Assembly (NCBI GenBank): GCA_003242505.1
Contig: QGUP01000014.1
Span: 1 to 14,531 of the forward strand
Source: Bacillota bacterium
Lineage (GTDB): Bacteria > Bacillota > Sulfobacillia > Symbiobacteriales > ZC4RG38
Direction: 5' to 3'
DNA length: 14,531 nt
Shown here: piece after piece, positions 1 to 5,928 of the stretch
How the letters are laid out: each line of letters begins with the position of its first letter
How positions within the stretch are numbered: position 1 is the first letter of the stretch
The notes under the pieces: generated by a model
What the model was told of the DNA's origin: nothing
What the model saw: only the letters and a program-made list of their open reading frames with translations
Databases searched by the model: none
Translations under genes and position numbers: made by a program

Positions 1-265
1 GAACGCCTCGATGTTCGAGCTGGCCAAGGGCTACGCCGCCGAGGGGATGACCGCCTACGTCCGGCTCCAGCAGCACGAGTTCGAACTGGAGGCCCTGGGC
101 TACACCGCCACCCGGCACCAGCGGGAGGTCGGCGCTGGCTACTTCGACCAGGTGGCCCAGGTGATCAGCGGCGGCCAGGCTTCCACCCTGGCCCTCCGGG
201 GCTCCACCGAGGAGGAGCAGTTCGAGACGGCAGGACCTCAGGTCCAGGCGGGGCGGGCCGGTTAA
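1..265 (+). CDS. aceA: isocitrate lyase, C-terminal end (5' truncated by window edge)
   Basis: This is the last 88 codons of a gene that starts before the window; the reading frame is open from base 2 and stops with TAA at 263-265. Isocitrate lyase cleaves isocitrate to glyoxylate and succinate in the cytoplasm, the first step of the glyoxylate shunt. The visible sequence has the family's conserved tail: the NxSMFELAKGY segment, an EGMTAYVRLQQHEFELE stretch, the TATRHQREVGAGYFD block and the closing STLALRGSTEEEQF motif. About 13 residues after that motif (ETAGPQVQAGRAG) are not conserved and look like a lineage-specific tail. The active-site cysteine region lies upstream of the window, so activity cannot be judged. 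The nearest same-strand features are a hairpin on the stop codon and a pseudogene. The call is firm on family; separation from methylisocitrate lyase rests on the GYFD and GSTEE tail. Confidence 0.9.
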   Translation, partial: NASMFELAKGYAAEGMTAYVRLQQHEFELEALGYTATRHQREVGAGYFDQVAQVISGGQASTLALRGSTEEEQFETAGPQVQAGRAG

Positions 266-275
266 GGCCCGCCCC
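250..275 (+). terminator. hairpin overlapping the aceA stop codon, probable terminator
   Basis: A perfect 10-bp GC-only stem (GGGGCGGGCC at 250-259 with GGCCCGCCCC at 266-275) closes a 6-base loop that contains the TAA stop. The following bases are C-rich (CCTTCC), without a proper T tract, so this is a hairpin-type terminator or 3'-end stabiliser rather than a textbook intrinsic terminator. A second hairpin at 400-420 followed by T-rich sequence may be the real end of transcription. Confidence 0.5.
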
Positions 276-488
276 CTTCCGCGCCGTCCCGGCTGGGCGG
301 GGCCCGGTGCGGCGCTCGGTCCCGGGGGGACTCGGCTCTCCGGTTCCCCGGGCCGCGACGGGAGATGGACCCCCGTCCGCGGAGGGAGAGGTCGCCCCTC
401 GGCGGCGAAGGGAGCCGCCGCCCCTTGTCGAAATCCTTTTGGCAGTAGCCGGTCCCTGGGAAACCAGACGCCAAGAACCGGTCCTGGG
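276..488. other. non-coding stretch with a hairpin and a short AT-richer patch
   Basis: No convincing gene is seen on either strand. It contains a 7-bp hairpin (CGGCGGC at 400-406 with GCCGCCG at 414-420, 7-base loop) followed by CCCCTTGTCGAAATCCTTTT, which could act as a delayed terminator. The patch at 425-475 is clearly less GC-rich than its surroundings and carries an imperfect 12-bp direct repeat (449-460 and 478-489, one insertion/deletion difference). No promoter for the downstream reading frame is evident. Confidence 0.4.
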
Positions 489-786
489 GTGGGAGAAATC
501 ACCCGGGCAGGCCTCCGGGTGGGGGAGCGGGTGCTGATCCACGGCGCCGCGGGGGGCGTGGGATCCTTCGCGGTCCAGATCGCCCGGGCCGCGGGGGCCT
601 ACGTCTTTGCCACCGCCCGGGGGGAGGCGGTGGAGGTGGTCCGCTCCCTCGGGGCCCATCGGGTGACCGATTACCATCCGGCCCCTGATCCACGGGGTGA
701 TGGACCTGGAGCAGGTGGCCGACGCCCACAGGCAGATCGAGCAGGGCGGCATGCGGGGGAAAATCGTGCTGCGGGTGGCCGAGTAA
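489..786 (+). pseudogene. remnant of an NAD(P)H:quinone oxidoreductase / zinc-type alcohol dehydrogenase gene
   Basis: Two pieces of one medium-chain dehydrogenase gene lie back to back in different frames. The first piece (about 489-678) reads through AGLRVGERVLIHGAAGGVGS, the Rossmann nucleotide-binding motif with its GxGGxG-type core, and on to LGAHRVTDYH. At about 676-681 the frame changes, and the second piece (679-786) reads RPLIHGVMDLEQVADAHRQI then GGMRGKIVLRVAE and a TAA stop, which is the usual C-terminus of this family (typically ...AHRxLExGxxxGKIVLRV). Roughly 100 residues between these segments are missing, as is the whole N-terminal GroES-like domain. So the gene suffered a 5' truncation and an internal deletion with frame loss and cannot make an active enzyme. 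The first piece begins with an in-frame GTG but has no good ribosome binding site. Assignment to the broad family is firm; the substrate is unknown. Confidence 0.8.
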
Positions 787-830
787 GGTTGCGGCCGGCT
801 GCCCCGGCGGGGTCCGGGACGGTGACCCGG

Positions 831-891
831 GGGGTCCGGGGCGGTGGCCGGGGGGTCGCCGGCCGGGGCCGGGGCCACCGCTCCGGATCCC
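831..891 (+). promoter_or_regulatory. long stable hairpin just upstream of the ModE-TupA regulator
   Basis: Bases 831-849 can pair with 873-891 over 19 consecutive base pairs, 17 Watson-Crick and two G-U, closing a 23-base loop. The stem sits 24 bp before the regulator's ATG and ends before its ribosome binding site. No T tract follows, so a leader structure, attenuator or DNA cruciform is as likely as a terminator for the decayed gene upstream. Confidence 0.45.
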
Positions 892-915
892 GCCGGGTGC
901 GAGGGGGGTGAGGCG

Positions 916-2211
916 ATGGACCGGCGGAAGGTGCGCATCGGCCTGCAGGTCGGAGGCGAGGTGGACGGCGATGCCCTCTGCCGGCTCCTGGAAGCGGTGG
1001 CCCAGGAGGGGTCCCTCAGCGGCGCCTGCCGGCGGCTGGGGATGGCCTACCGGTCCGCCTGGGCGCTCCTCCGCCGGGCCGAGGCGGAACTGGGGGTGGC
1101 CCTGGTGGAGCGGCAGGCCGGAGGGCCGGCCGGCGGCGGCGCCCGGCTGACCCCCCTGGGGGAGGAACTGCTGGCGGGGTACCGGCGGCTCCAGGCGGAG
1201 GCCGCCGGGGCCGTGGGCCGGTACTTTCCCCATCTGGTGGCCCACCTGAAGGGTGCGGTGGGGGAGCCGGCCCCCGGCGGGGACGCCCAGGGCGCCGGGG
1301 AGGTGCCCGGGGAACCGGCAGGGGAGCCGGCAAGGGAACCGGCCGGGGACCGGGCCCGGGAAGCAGGGGTGGAGCAGGAGCCTGCTCCCCTGCTGTTGGC
1401 CACCACCATCGGCCCGGTGGAGGTGGGGCTGGTGGGGGCGCTGGCGGAGGCCTTTCTTCACCGCACCGGCATCCCCGTCCGCCCCATCGCGGTGGGCTCC
1501 GGACAGGCCCTGGAACTGGGCCGCCGGGGACGGGCGGATGTGCTGCTCACCCACGCCCCCGAGGCGGAGGAGGCCTTTGTCCGCGCGGGTTACGGCATCG
1601 CCCGGTATCCCCTCATGTACAACGACTTTGTCCTCCTGGGGCCGGCGGCCGACCCGGCGGGGGTGCGGGGCGCCGGGGGCATCCTCCCCGCCTTCCGGGC
1701 CATCGCCGCCGCCGGGGCTCCCTTCGTCAGCCGGGGGGACCGGTCCGGGACCCACCTGAAGGAACAGGCCCTCTGGGCGGCGGCCGGGGTCACCCCGGGA
1801 GCGCCCTGGTACGAGGTCTACGTCGGGGGCGCCCTGGGGAGCGCCGCGACGGTGCGGCATGCCGCCCGGCGCCAGGCCTACGTGCTGGTGGACCGGGCCA
1901 CCTACCTCTCCCTGCGGGCGGAGATCTCCCTGGCCCTGCTCCTGGAGGGGGATCCGCTTCTCCGGAACCTCTTCTCCCTGATCCCCCTGCGGGCCGACCG
2001 GGTGCCCGGGGCGCAGGAGGAAAAGGCCCTCCTCTTCTGTCGCTGGGCCACTGGCCCTGAGGGGCAGGGGATCATCGCCGGGTTCCGCCCCGGCGGGGTG
2101 CCCCTCTTCTACCCCGTGGCCGGGGGCGGAGGGGATGCTCCGGGGCCGGTCCAGGACCGCCCGGGGGCCGATGCCGGCGCCGGTGCCGCTCCCGGGCAAC
2201 CCGGGGGCTGA
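916..2211 (+). CDS. ModE-type HTH regulator fused to a TupA-like tungstate-binding domain
   Basis: The 431-residue protein has no signal peptide and should be cytoplasmic. Residues about 18-91 form a ModE-type winged helix: EGSLSGACRRLGMAYRSAWA followed by VERQAGGPAGGGARLTPLGEE (33-36 and 63-84 carry the most diagnostic positions). Residues 113-158 are a low-complexity Gly/Glu/Pro/Ala linker. From 159 to about 395 the protein matches the neighbouring TupA almost end to end, including VGSGQALELG, ADVLLTHAPE, the SRGDRSGTH anion site (272-280) and DRATYLSLR. It lacks the MOP domains of classical ModE. The first ligand motif, TTTS in TupA, is TTIG here (163-166), so affinity or selectivity may differ. 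The ATG at 916 is chosen because of GAGGGGGG at 901-908; an upstream GTG at 844 lies inside a hairpin. By inference it is a one-component tungstate (or molybdate) sensor that regulates tupABC through the palindrome at 2295-2322. Domain calls are firm, target and ligand are inferred. Confidence 0.88.
   Translation: MDRRKVRIGLQVGGEVDGDALCRLLEAVAQEGSLSGACRRLGMAYRSAWALLRRAEAELGVALVERQAGGPAGGGARLTPLGEELLAGYRRLQAEAAGAVGRYFPHLVAHLKGAVGEPAPGGDAQGAGEVPGEPAGEPAREPAGDRAREAGVEQEPAPLLLATTIGPVEVGLVGALAEAFLHRTGIPVRPIAVGSGQALELGRRGRADVLLTHAPEAEEAFVRAGYGIARYPLMYNDFVLLGPAADPAGVRGAGGILPAFRAIAAAGAPFVSRGDRSGTHLKEQALWAAAGVTPGAPWYEVYVGGALGSAATVRHAARRQAYVLVDRATYLSLRAEISLALLLEGDPLLRNLFSLIPLRADRVPGAQEEKALLFCRWATGPEGQGIIAGFRPGGVPLFYPVAGGGGDAPGPVQDRPGADAGAGAAPGQPGG
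1309..1356 (+). repeat. four tandem 12-bp units in the regulator's interdomain linker
   Basis: Four consecutive 12-bp units (GGGGAACCGGCA and variants with 1-3 changes) encode GEPA, GEPA, REPA and GDRA at residues 132-147. This looks like a coding minisatellite that sets linker length between the DNA-binding and ligand-binding domains. Confidence 0.7.
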
Positions 2212-2212
2212 G

Positions 2213-2233
2213 CCTGGCGCCGGTGGCGCCGGG
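2213..2233 (+). terminator. hairpin directly after the regulator stop codon
   Basis: A 9-bp stem (CCTGGCGCC with GGCGCCGGG, one G-U pair) closes a GGT triloop, beginning one base after the TGA at 2209-2211. No T tract follows immediately; a T5 run occurs about 50 bases later. It could end the regulator transcript and insulate the tupA promoter. Confidence 0.4.
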
Positions 2234-2294
2234 GAGAGCGGGCCGGGGGAGAGCGGGTCGGGACAGCATCCGGCACCGGGAATTTTTCAGTGGC

Positions 2295-2322
2295 ATCGTT
2301 ATGCACATTGATACATAACGAT
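2295..2322. promoter_or_regulatory. ModE-like operator palindrome upstream of tupA
   Basis: A perfect inverted repeat, ATCGTTATG-N10-CATAACGAT, sits in the only clearly AT-rich island of the region. The half site closely resembles the ModE box known from enterobacterial mod operons (ATCGYTATATA and CGTTATAT-type half sites). Its right arm ends at the first base of the proposed -35 element, so binding would be expected to block RNA polymerase. The adjacent gene encodes a protein with a ModE-type DNA-binding domain, which makes it the natural ligand of this site. Site and symmetry are seen directly; the bound protein is inferred. Confidence 0.72.
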
Positions 2323-2352
2323 AGACCATAAAGTGGATGGGTACGGTATAAT
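2322..2352 (+). promoter_or_regulatory. sigma-70/A-type promoter of tupABC
   Basis: A perfect -10 hexamer TATAAT occupies 2347-2352. The best -35 candidate is TAGACC at 2322-2327 (4 of 6 matches to TTGACA) with a long 19-bp spacer, which suggests an activator-assisted or weak -35. Transcription would start near 2359, giving a leader of about 120 bases before tupA. Confidence 0.6.
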
Positions 2353-2364
2353 GGATCATAGCGG

Positions 2365-2442
2365 CCGGGCCCGGGCCGGCTACCGGGGCGACGGCTGCCG
2401 GGGGGCGGCCCCCGGCAGGGGGCAGGGGCCGGCCGGGCCCGG
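2365..2442 (+). promoter_or_regulatory. highly structured GC-rich 5' leader of tupA
   Basis: Two nested stems can be drawn. An inner perfect 10-bp hairpin pairs 2395-2404 with 2409-2418 around a GCGG tetraloop. An outer helix pairs CCGGGCCCGG at 2365-2374 with CCGGGCCCGG at 2433-2442, continued inward by CCGG/CCGG after a one-base bulge. The structure ends about 30 bases before the start codon, and the ribosome binding site lies outside it. It could be a folded leader with a regulatory role. It could also be an accident of high GC; I cannot assign it to a known riboswitch class. Confidence 0.4.
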
Positions 2443-2480
2443 GAGGAGAAGGTCCGTCGACAGGGAGGACGGAGGGAGCC

Positions 2481-3470
2481 ATGAAGCGGATTCGGCGCTG
2501 GTTGCGGCTGGGTTTGGCCCTGGTGCTCGCCGGGGCGCTGGTGGGCCTGGTAGGCTGCGGCAGGAGCGAGGGCGAGACGGCCGCAGGGGGCAACAACGCT
2601 CCGGCTAGCGGCGGGAACGCTTCTGCGGCGGGCGGCGCCGGCTCCGGCGGCGACGGGGGCTCCGGCGGCGAGGCGGGCGGCAGCGGCGGGCAGAACGAGT
2701 GGGTGATCCTGGCCACCACCACCAGCACCCAGGACAGCGGCCTGCTGGACGTGCTGATCCCCGTCTTCGAGCAGAAGACCGGCTACCGGGTGAAGCCCGT
2801 CGCGGTGGGGACCGGGCAGGCCCTGGCCCTGGGGGAGCGGGGGGAGGCTGACGTGCTCCTCACCCACGCCCCGGAGAGCGAGAAGAAGCTGGTGGAGAGC
2901 GGCGCGGTGGTGAACTACCGGCTGGTGATGCACAACGACTTTGTCGTGGTGGGGCCGCCGGAGGACCCCGCGGGGATCCGGGGACTGACGGAGACGGCCG
3001 CGGCCTTCCGGCGCATCGCCGAGCAGGAGGCCCTCTTTATCTCCCGTGGCGATGAGTCCGGCACCCACAAGAAGGAGCAGGCCATCTGGCAGCAGGCGGG
3101 CATCGACCCCCAGGGGAAGCCCTGGTACCACTCCTCCGGTTCCGGGATGGGCCAGACCCTCCGGATCGCCTCGGAGAAGGGCGGTTACACCCTGACGGAC
3201 CGGGCCACGTACCTCTCCCTGCGGCCGAACCTCAACCTGGAGATCCTCATCGAGGGGGAGCCGGGGCTCCTCAACATCTACCACGTGATGCAGGTGAACC
3301 CGGAGCGCTTCCCCCGGGTGAACGCCGAGGGGGCCCGGGCCTTTGTGGAGTTCATGGTCTCGCCCGAGGGGCAGCAGCTGATCGGCGAGTTCGGCGTGGA
3401 CAAGTACGGCCAGCCCCTCTTCTTCCCCGACGCCGGCAAGACCCTGAAGGACCTGGGCTTCGAAGGCTGA
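2481..3470 (+). CDS. tupA: tungstate ABC transporter, substrate-binding lipoprotein
   Basis: The 329-residue protein captures tungstate outside the membrane for uptake by TupBC. It opens with a lipoprotein signal: basic MKRIRRWLR, a hydrophobic stretch, and an LVGC lipobox with the lipidated Cys at 26. Residues 27-73 form an unusually long Gly/Ser/Ala-rich tether. The binding domain begins at about 75 with the TupA hallmark TTTSTQDSGLL (TTTS at 79-82) and contains SRGDESGTHKKE (188-199), both part of the oxyanion pocket in characterised TupA proteins. It also has VGTGQALALG, ADVLLTHAPE and DRATYLSLRP. The start ATG follows GGAGGACGGAGGGAG. The gene is 39 bp upstream of tupB and begins a tupABC operon under the promoter and palindrome at 2295-2352. 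The TTTS signature favours tungstate over molybdate (ModA) or sulfate, though selectivity needs assay. Confidence 0.95.
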   Translation: MKRIRRWLRLGLALVLAGALVGLVGCGRSEGETAAGGNNAPASGGNASAAGGAGSGGDGGSGGEAGGSGGQNEWVILATTTSTQDSGLLDVLIPVFEQKTGYRVKPVAVGTGQALALGERGEADVLLTHAPESEKKLVESGAVVNYRLVMHNDFVVVGPPEDPAGIRGLTETAAAFRRIAEQEALFISRGDESGTHKKEQAIWQQAGIDPQGKPWYHSSGSGMGQTLRIASEKGGYTLTDRATYLSLRPNLNLEILIEGEPGLLNIYHVMQVNPERFPRVNAEGARAFVEFMVSPEGQQLIGEFGVDKYGQPLFFPDAGKTLKDLGFEG

Positions 3471-3509
3471 GCCCGGCGGCCCCAGGCTCCAGCAGGAGGG
3501 AGGGGTTCC

Positions 3510-4214
3510 GTGGACCTGATCTGGTCGGGCCTCAGGGAGGCCGTGGCGATGCTCCTCCGGGGGGACCCGGAGCTCTGGCAGGTGACCTGGCTCACCCTCC
3601 GGGTTTCGGGGACCGCCACCTTGCTGAGCGTCCTCATCGGCGTACCCGTCGGGGCGGTCCTCGCCCTCTCCCGCTTCCCGGGCCGGAACCTCGTCGTCAG
3701 CCTCATCAATACGGGCATGGGGATGCCGCCGGTGGTGGCAGGGCTCTGGGTGAGCCTCCTTCTCTGGCGCTCCGGCCCCCTGGGCCACCTGGGGCTCATG
3801 TACTCCCCCACCGCGATGGTCATCGCCCAGGCCCTCATCGCCACCCCCATCGTCATGGGCTTCACCCTGGCGGGGATCCAGCAGCTCGACCGCCGGCTCT
3901 CCCTCCAGCTGCTGGCCCTGGGGGCCTCCCGGTGGCAACTGATCCTCCTCCTGATCCGGGAGGCCCGGCTCTCCCTGCTGGCGGCGGTCATGGCCGGGTT
4001 CGGCGGGGTGGTCTCCGAGGTGGGGGCGTCGATGATGGTGGGCGGCAACATCCAGGGCTACACCCGGGTGCTGACCACCGCCACGGTGCTGGAGGTCTCC
4101 AAGGGGAACTTCGACGTGGCCCTGGCCCTCAGCTTCATCCTGATGGCCCTGGCCTTCGGGGTGACCTGGGTGCTGACCTTGCTGCAGCAGGGGCGCCGGC
4201 CCTACGTCCCCTGA
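3510..4214 (+). CDS. tupB: tungstate ABC transporter, permease
   Basis: This 234-residue integral membrane protein forms the tungstate channel of the TupABC importer. About five hydrophobic segments can be drawn (roughly 26-54, 61-86, 99-124, 153-178 and 202-226). A BPD_transp_1-type cytoplasmic coupling loop is seen at about 134-165, LLALGASRWQLILLLIREAR, the EAA-like loop that docks on the ATPase. Gly-rich GVVSEVGASMMVGGNIQGYT (166-185) is typical of the TupB/COG4662 group. The start is GTG at 3510, preceded by GGAGGGAGGGG with good spacing. It lies 39 bp after tupA and 50 bp before tupC, on the same strand. Length is normal for the family. The call is based on membrane topology, family motifs and its place between tupA and tupC. 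Confidence 0.93.
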   Translation: MDLIWSGLREAVAMLLRGDPELWQVTWLTLRVSGTATLLSVLIGVPVGAVLALSRFPGRNLVVSLINTGMGMPPVVAGLWVSLLLWRSGPLGHLGLMYSPTAMVIAQALIATPIVMGFTLAGIQQLDRRLSLQLLALGASRWQLILLLIREARLSLLAAVMAGFGGVVSEVGASMMVGGNIQGYTRVLTTATVLEVSKGNFDVALALSFILMALAFGVTWVLTLLQQGRRPYVP

Positions 4215-4250
4215 AGGCCTGGCACCGGAATCCGGGTCGTGACCTTGTCG

Positions 4251-4256
4251 GGAGGT
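4251..4256 (+). promoter_or_regulatory. ribosome binding site that fixes the tupC start
   Basis: GGAGGT lies 8 bases before the GTG at 4265. The frame stays open far upstream into tupB, so this site, rather than the longest reading frame, decides the start. Confidence 0.7.
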
Positions 4257-4264
4257 GGCGACGG

Positions 4265-5038
4265 GTGGCGACGGTGAGCCCGGAGACGGCGGACCAGGTG
4301 ATGATCCAGGTGCGGAACCTCAAGGTGGAGCGGGGGGGCCGGACCATCCTGGTGGTGCCGGAGCTGAGCCTCCGGCGGGGGGAGGTGCTCGGGCTCGTGG
4401 GGGCCAACGGGGCGGGGAAGAGCACCCTGGTCCGGACCCTGGCCTTGCTCGAGCCCCCCACCGCCGGTGAGGTCCTCTTCGCCGGCGAGCCGATCACCCC
4501 GAAGACCGACCTGCTGCGGCTCCGGCGGCGGGTGGCGGTGGTCTTCCAGGACCCGCTGCTCCTGGACATGTCGGTCTTCGACAACGTCGCCCTGGGGCTG
4601 CGGCTCCGGGGGATGCGGGGCCCCGCGGTCCGCCGGCGGGTGGAGGAGTGGCTGGGGCGGCTCGGAATCGCTCACCTCGCCCGGCAGCATGCCCGCACCC
4701 TCTCGGGCGGGGAGGCCCAGCGGGTGAGCCTGGCCCGGGCCCTGGTGCTTGAGCCGGAGGTGCTCTTCCTGGACGAGCCGACGGCGAACCTGGACCTCCT
4801 CAGCCGCACTTCCCTCCTGGATCTGCTCTCCCGGCTCCTCCGGGAGGAGGGCATCACCGCGGTCCTCGTCAGCCACGACTTCCGGGAAGTGCTCCACCTC
4901 GCGGACCGGGTGGCGGTCCTGGAAAGCGGCCGGCTGGTCGCGGTGGCCCCCGCCCGGGAGATCGCCGCGCACCCGCCGACTCCCCTGGTCCAGGCCCTGG
5001 TGGCGGCGGCCCTGGGGGAGCCTCACCCCAGGGCCTGA
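4265..5038 (+). CDS. tupC: tungstate ABC transporter, ATP-binding subunit
   Basis: The 257-residue cytoplasmic ATPase powers TupAB. All ABC motifs are intact: Walker A GANGAGKST (46-54), Q-loop Gln95 in VVFQDP, signature LSGGEAQ (146-152), Walker B with D-loop VLFLDEPTANLD (166-177) and the switch His204 in VSHD. Start choice: GTG at 4265 has GGAGGT 8 bases upstream; GTG 4274 and ATG 4301 are less well placed alternatives that would shorten the N-terminus by 3 or 12 residues. The family usually ends near 230-250 residues; the longer fused-type ModC C-terminal TOBE/MOP domain is absent, as usual for TupC. Its 3' end overlaps the convergent lysR gene by 16 bp. Placement after tupAB makes the substrate assignment good. 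Confidence 0.93.
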   Translation: MATVSPETADQVMIQVRNLKVERGGRTILVVPELSLRRGEVLGLVGANGAGKSTLVRTLALLEPPTAGEVLFAGEPITPKTDLLRLRRRVAVVFQDPLLLDMSVFDNVALGLRLRGMRGPAVRRRVEEWLGRLGIAHLARQHARTLSGGEAQRVSLARALVLEPEVLFLDEPTANLDLLSRTSLLDLLSRLLREEGITAVLVSHDFREVLHLADRVAVLESGRLVAVAPAREIAAHPPTPLVQALVAAALGEPHPRA

Positions 5039-5928
5039 CCGCCGTACTTTTCCAGGATTAGATTAATGAAGTTTTGCGCGGCCCGGGACCGGGCCTGATC
5101 TTCTTTGCGGAGGATCAGGGAGGTGGTGCGCTTGAGGGGCGGCAGCCCCACCACCTCCAGCTGGACCAGGCTGCCCTCGGCGAGTTCCTCCGCCACCGCG
5201 GCCATGGGCACCATGGCGACGCCGTACCCGAGCTTCGCCATGGTGGTGACCGCCTCGTGGTTGTCGAACTCCATGGTGACCCGGGGCACCACCCCTGCGG
5301 CCTCCAGGTGGGCCTCGACGATGGTCCGGAACCGGGAGGGAGCCTGGTAGAGGATCATGTCCAGCTCCGAGAGGTGCCGGACCTCCAGGGGCCTGGGAAG
5401 GGTGGCCGCGAACTCCGGGGCGGCCACCGGGATGATCGGCTCTTCGTAAAGGGGGATGCACTCCAGCCGGGTGTGGCTCACCGGCATGGTGACCAGGCCC
5501 AGGTCGGCCTCGCCGTCCAGGACCCGGTCGATCACCCCGGGGATGCGCCCGGACCAGACCCGGAACCGGACCCCCGGGTAGCGGCGGCTGAACTCTTTCA
5601 GCAGCGAGGGCAGGGTGAAGAGCCCGGTGGTGGTGACGCACGCGACGCTCACCTGCCCCTGGTCCGGGTCCGAGAGCCGGGCCACCTCTTCCCGGAGTTT
5701 TTCCAGGATGGCCACCACTCGCCGACCTTCCCGGTAGACCACCTCCCCCGCCGGGGTGAGGTGGAGGTGCCGGGCCTGCCGGTCCAGAAGCGGCTGCCCC
5801 ACCTCTGCCTCCAGGGCGGCAACCTGGCGGGTGACCGCGGGCTGGCTGAGGTTCAGAAGTTCCCCGGCCCGGGTGAAGCTGCCAGCCTCCACGACCCGGC
5901 AGAAGGTCAGCAGATGCTGGAGTAACAT
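5023..5928 (-). CDS. LysR-family transcriptional regulator
   Basis: The 301-residue protein has the normal LysR length. Residues 1-60 form the winged helix-turn-helix: FCRVVEAGSFTRAGELLNLS then QPAVTRQVAALE and LLDRQ..HLHLTPAGE. Residues from about 90 form the periplasmic-binding-protein-like effector domain (VSVACVTTTGLFTLPSLLKEF at its start, GEADLGLVTMPVSH in the middle, AKLGYGVAMVPMAAV near the end). The start ATG at 5926-5928 (minus strand) has AAGGGGAT upstream. It is divergent from korAB with 187 bp between them, the classic arrangement for a LysR protein that controls its neighbour and itself, so korAB is the likely target. An alternative target is the convergent tup operon, but orientation makes this less likely. 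The effector is unknown; the fold resembles the CysB/CbbR-type group, with no residue here that allows closer naming. Confidence 0.92.
   Translation of the reverse strand: MLLQHLLTFCRVVEAGSFTRAGELLNLSQPAVTRQVAALEAEVGQPLLDRQARHLHLTPAGEVVYREGRRVVAILEKLREEVARLSDPDQGQVSVACVTTTGLFTLPSLLKEFSRRYPGVRFRVWSGRIPGVIDRVLDGEADLGLVTMPVSHTRLECIPLYEEPIIPVAAPEFAATLPRPLEVRHLSELDMILYQAPSRFRTIVEAHLEAAGVVPRVTMEFDNHEAVTTMAKLGYGVAMVPMAAVAEELAEGSLVQLEVVGLPPLKRTTSLILRKEDQARSRAAQNFINLILEKYGGQALG

Noticed and set aside
844..915. Upstream GTG start for the ModE-TupA fusion (24 extra residues)
   Set aside because: The GTG lies inside the left arm of the 19-bp hairpin with no good ribosome binding site, and the extra residues are low-complexity. 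ATG 916 has a strong site and begins where ModE-type proteins begin.
2359..2480. Call of a Moco/Tuco riboswitch in the tupA leader
   Set aside because: Only GC-rich stems can be seen; I cannot identify the conserved core of that class by eye, so no riboswitch is annotated.
3932..4264. N-terminal extension of tupC into tupB
   Set aside because: The extension overlaps the conserved C-terminus of tupB, has a non-protein-like composition, and a good ribosome binding site marks the start at 4265.
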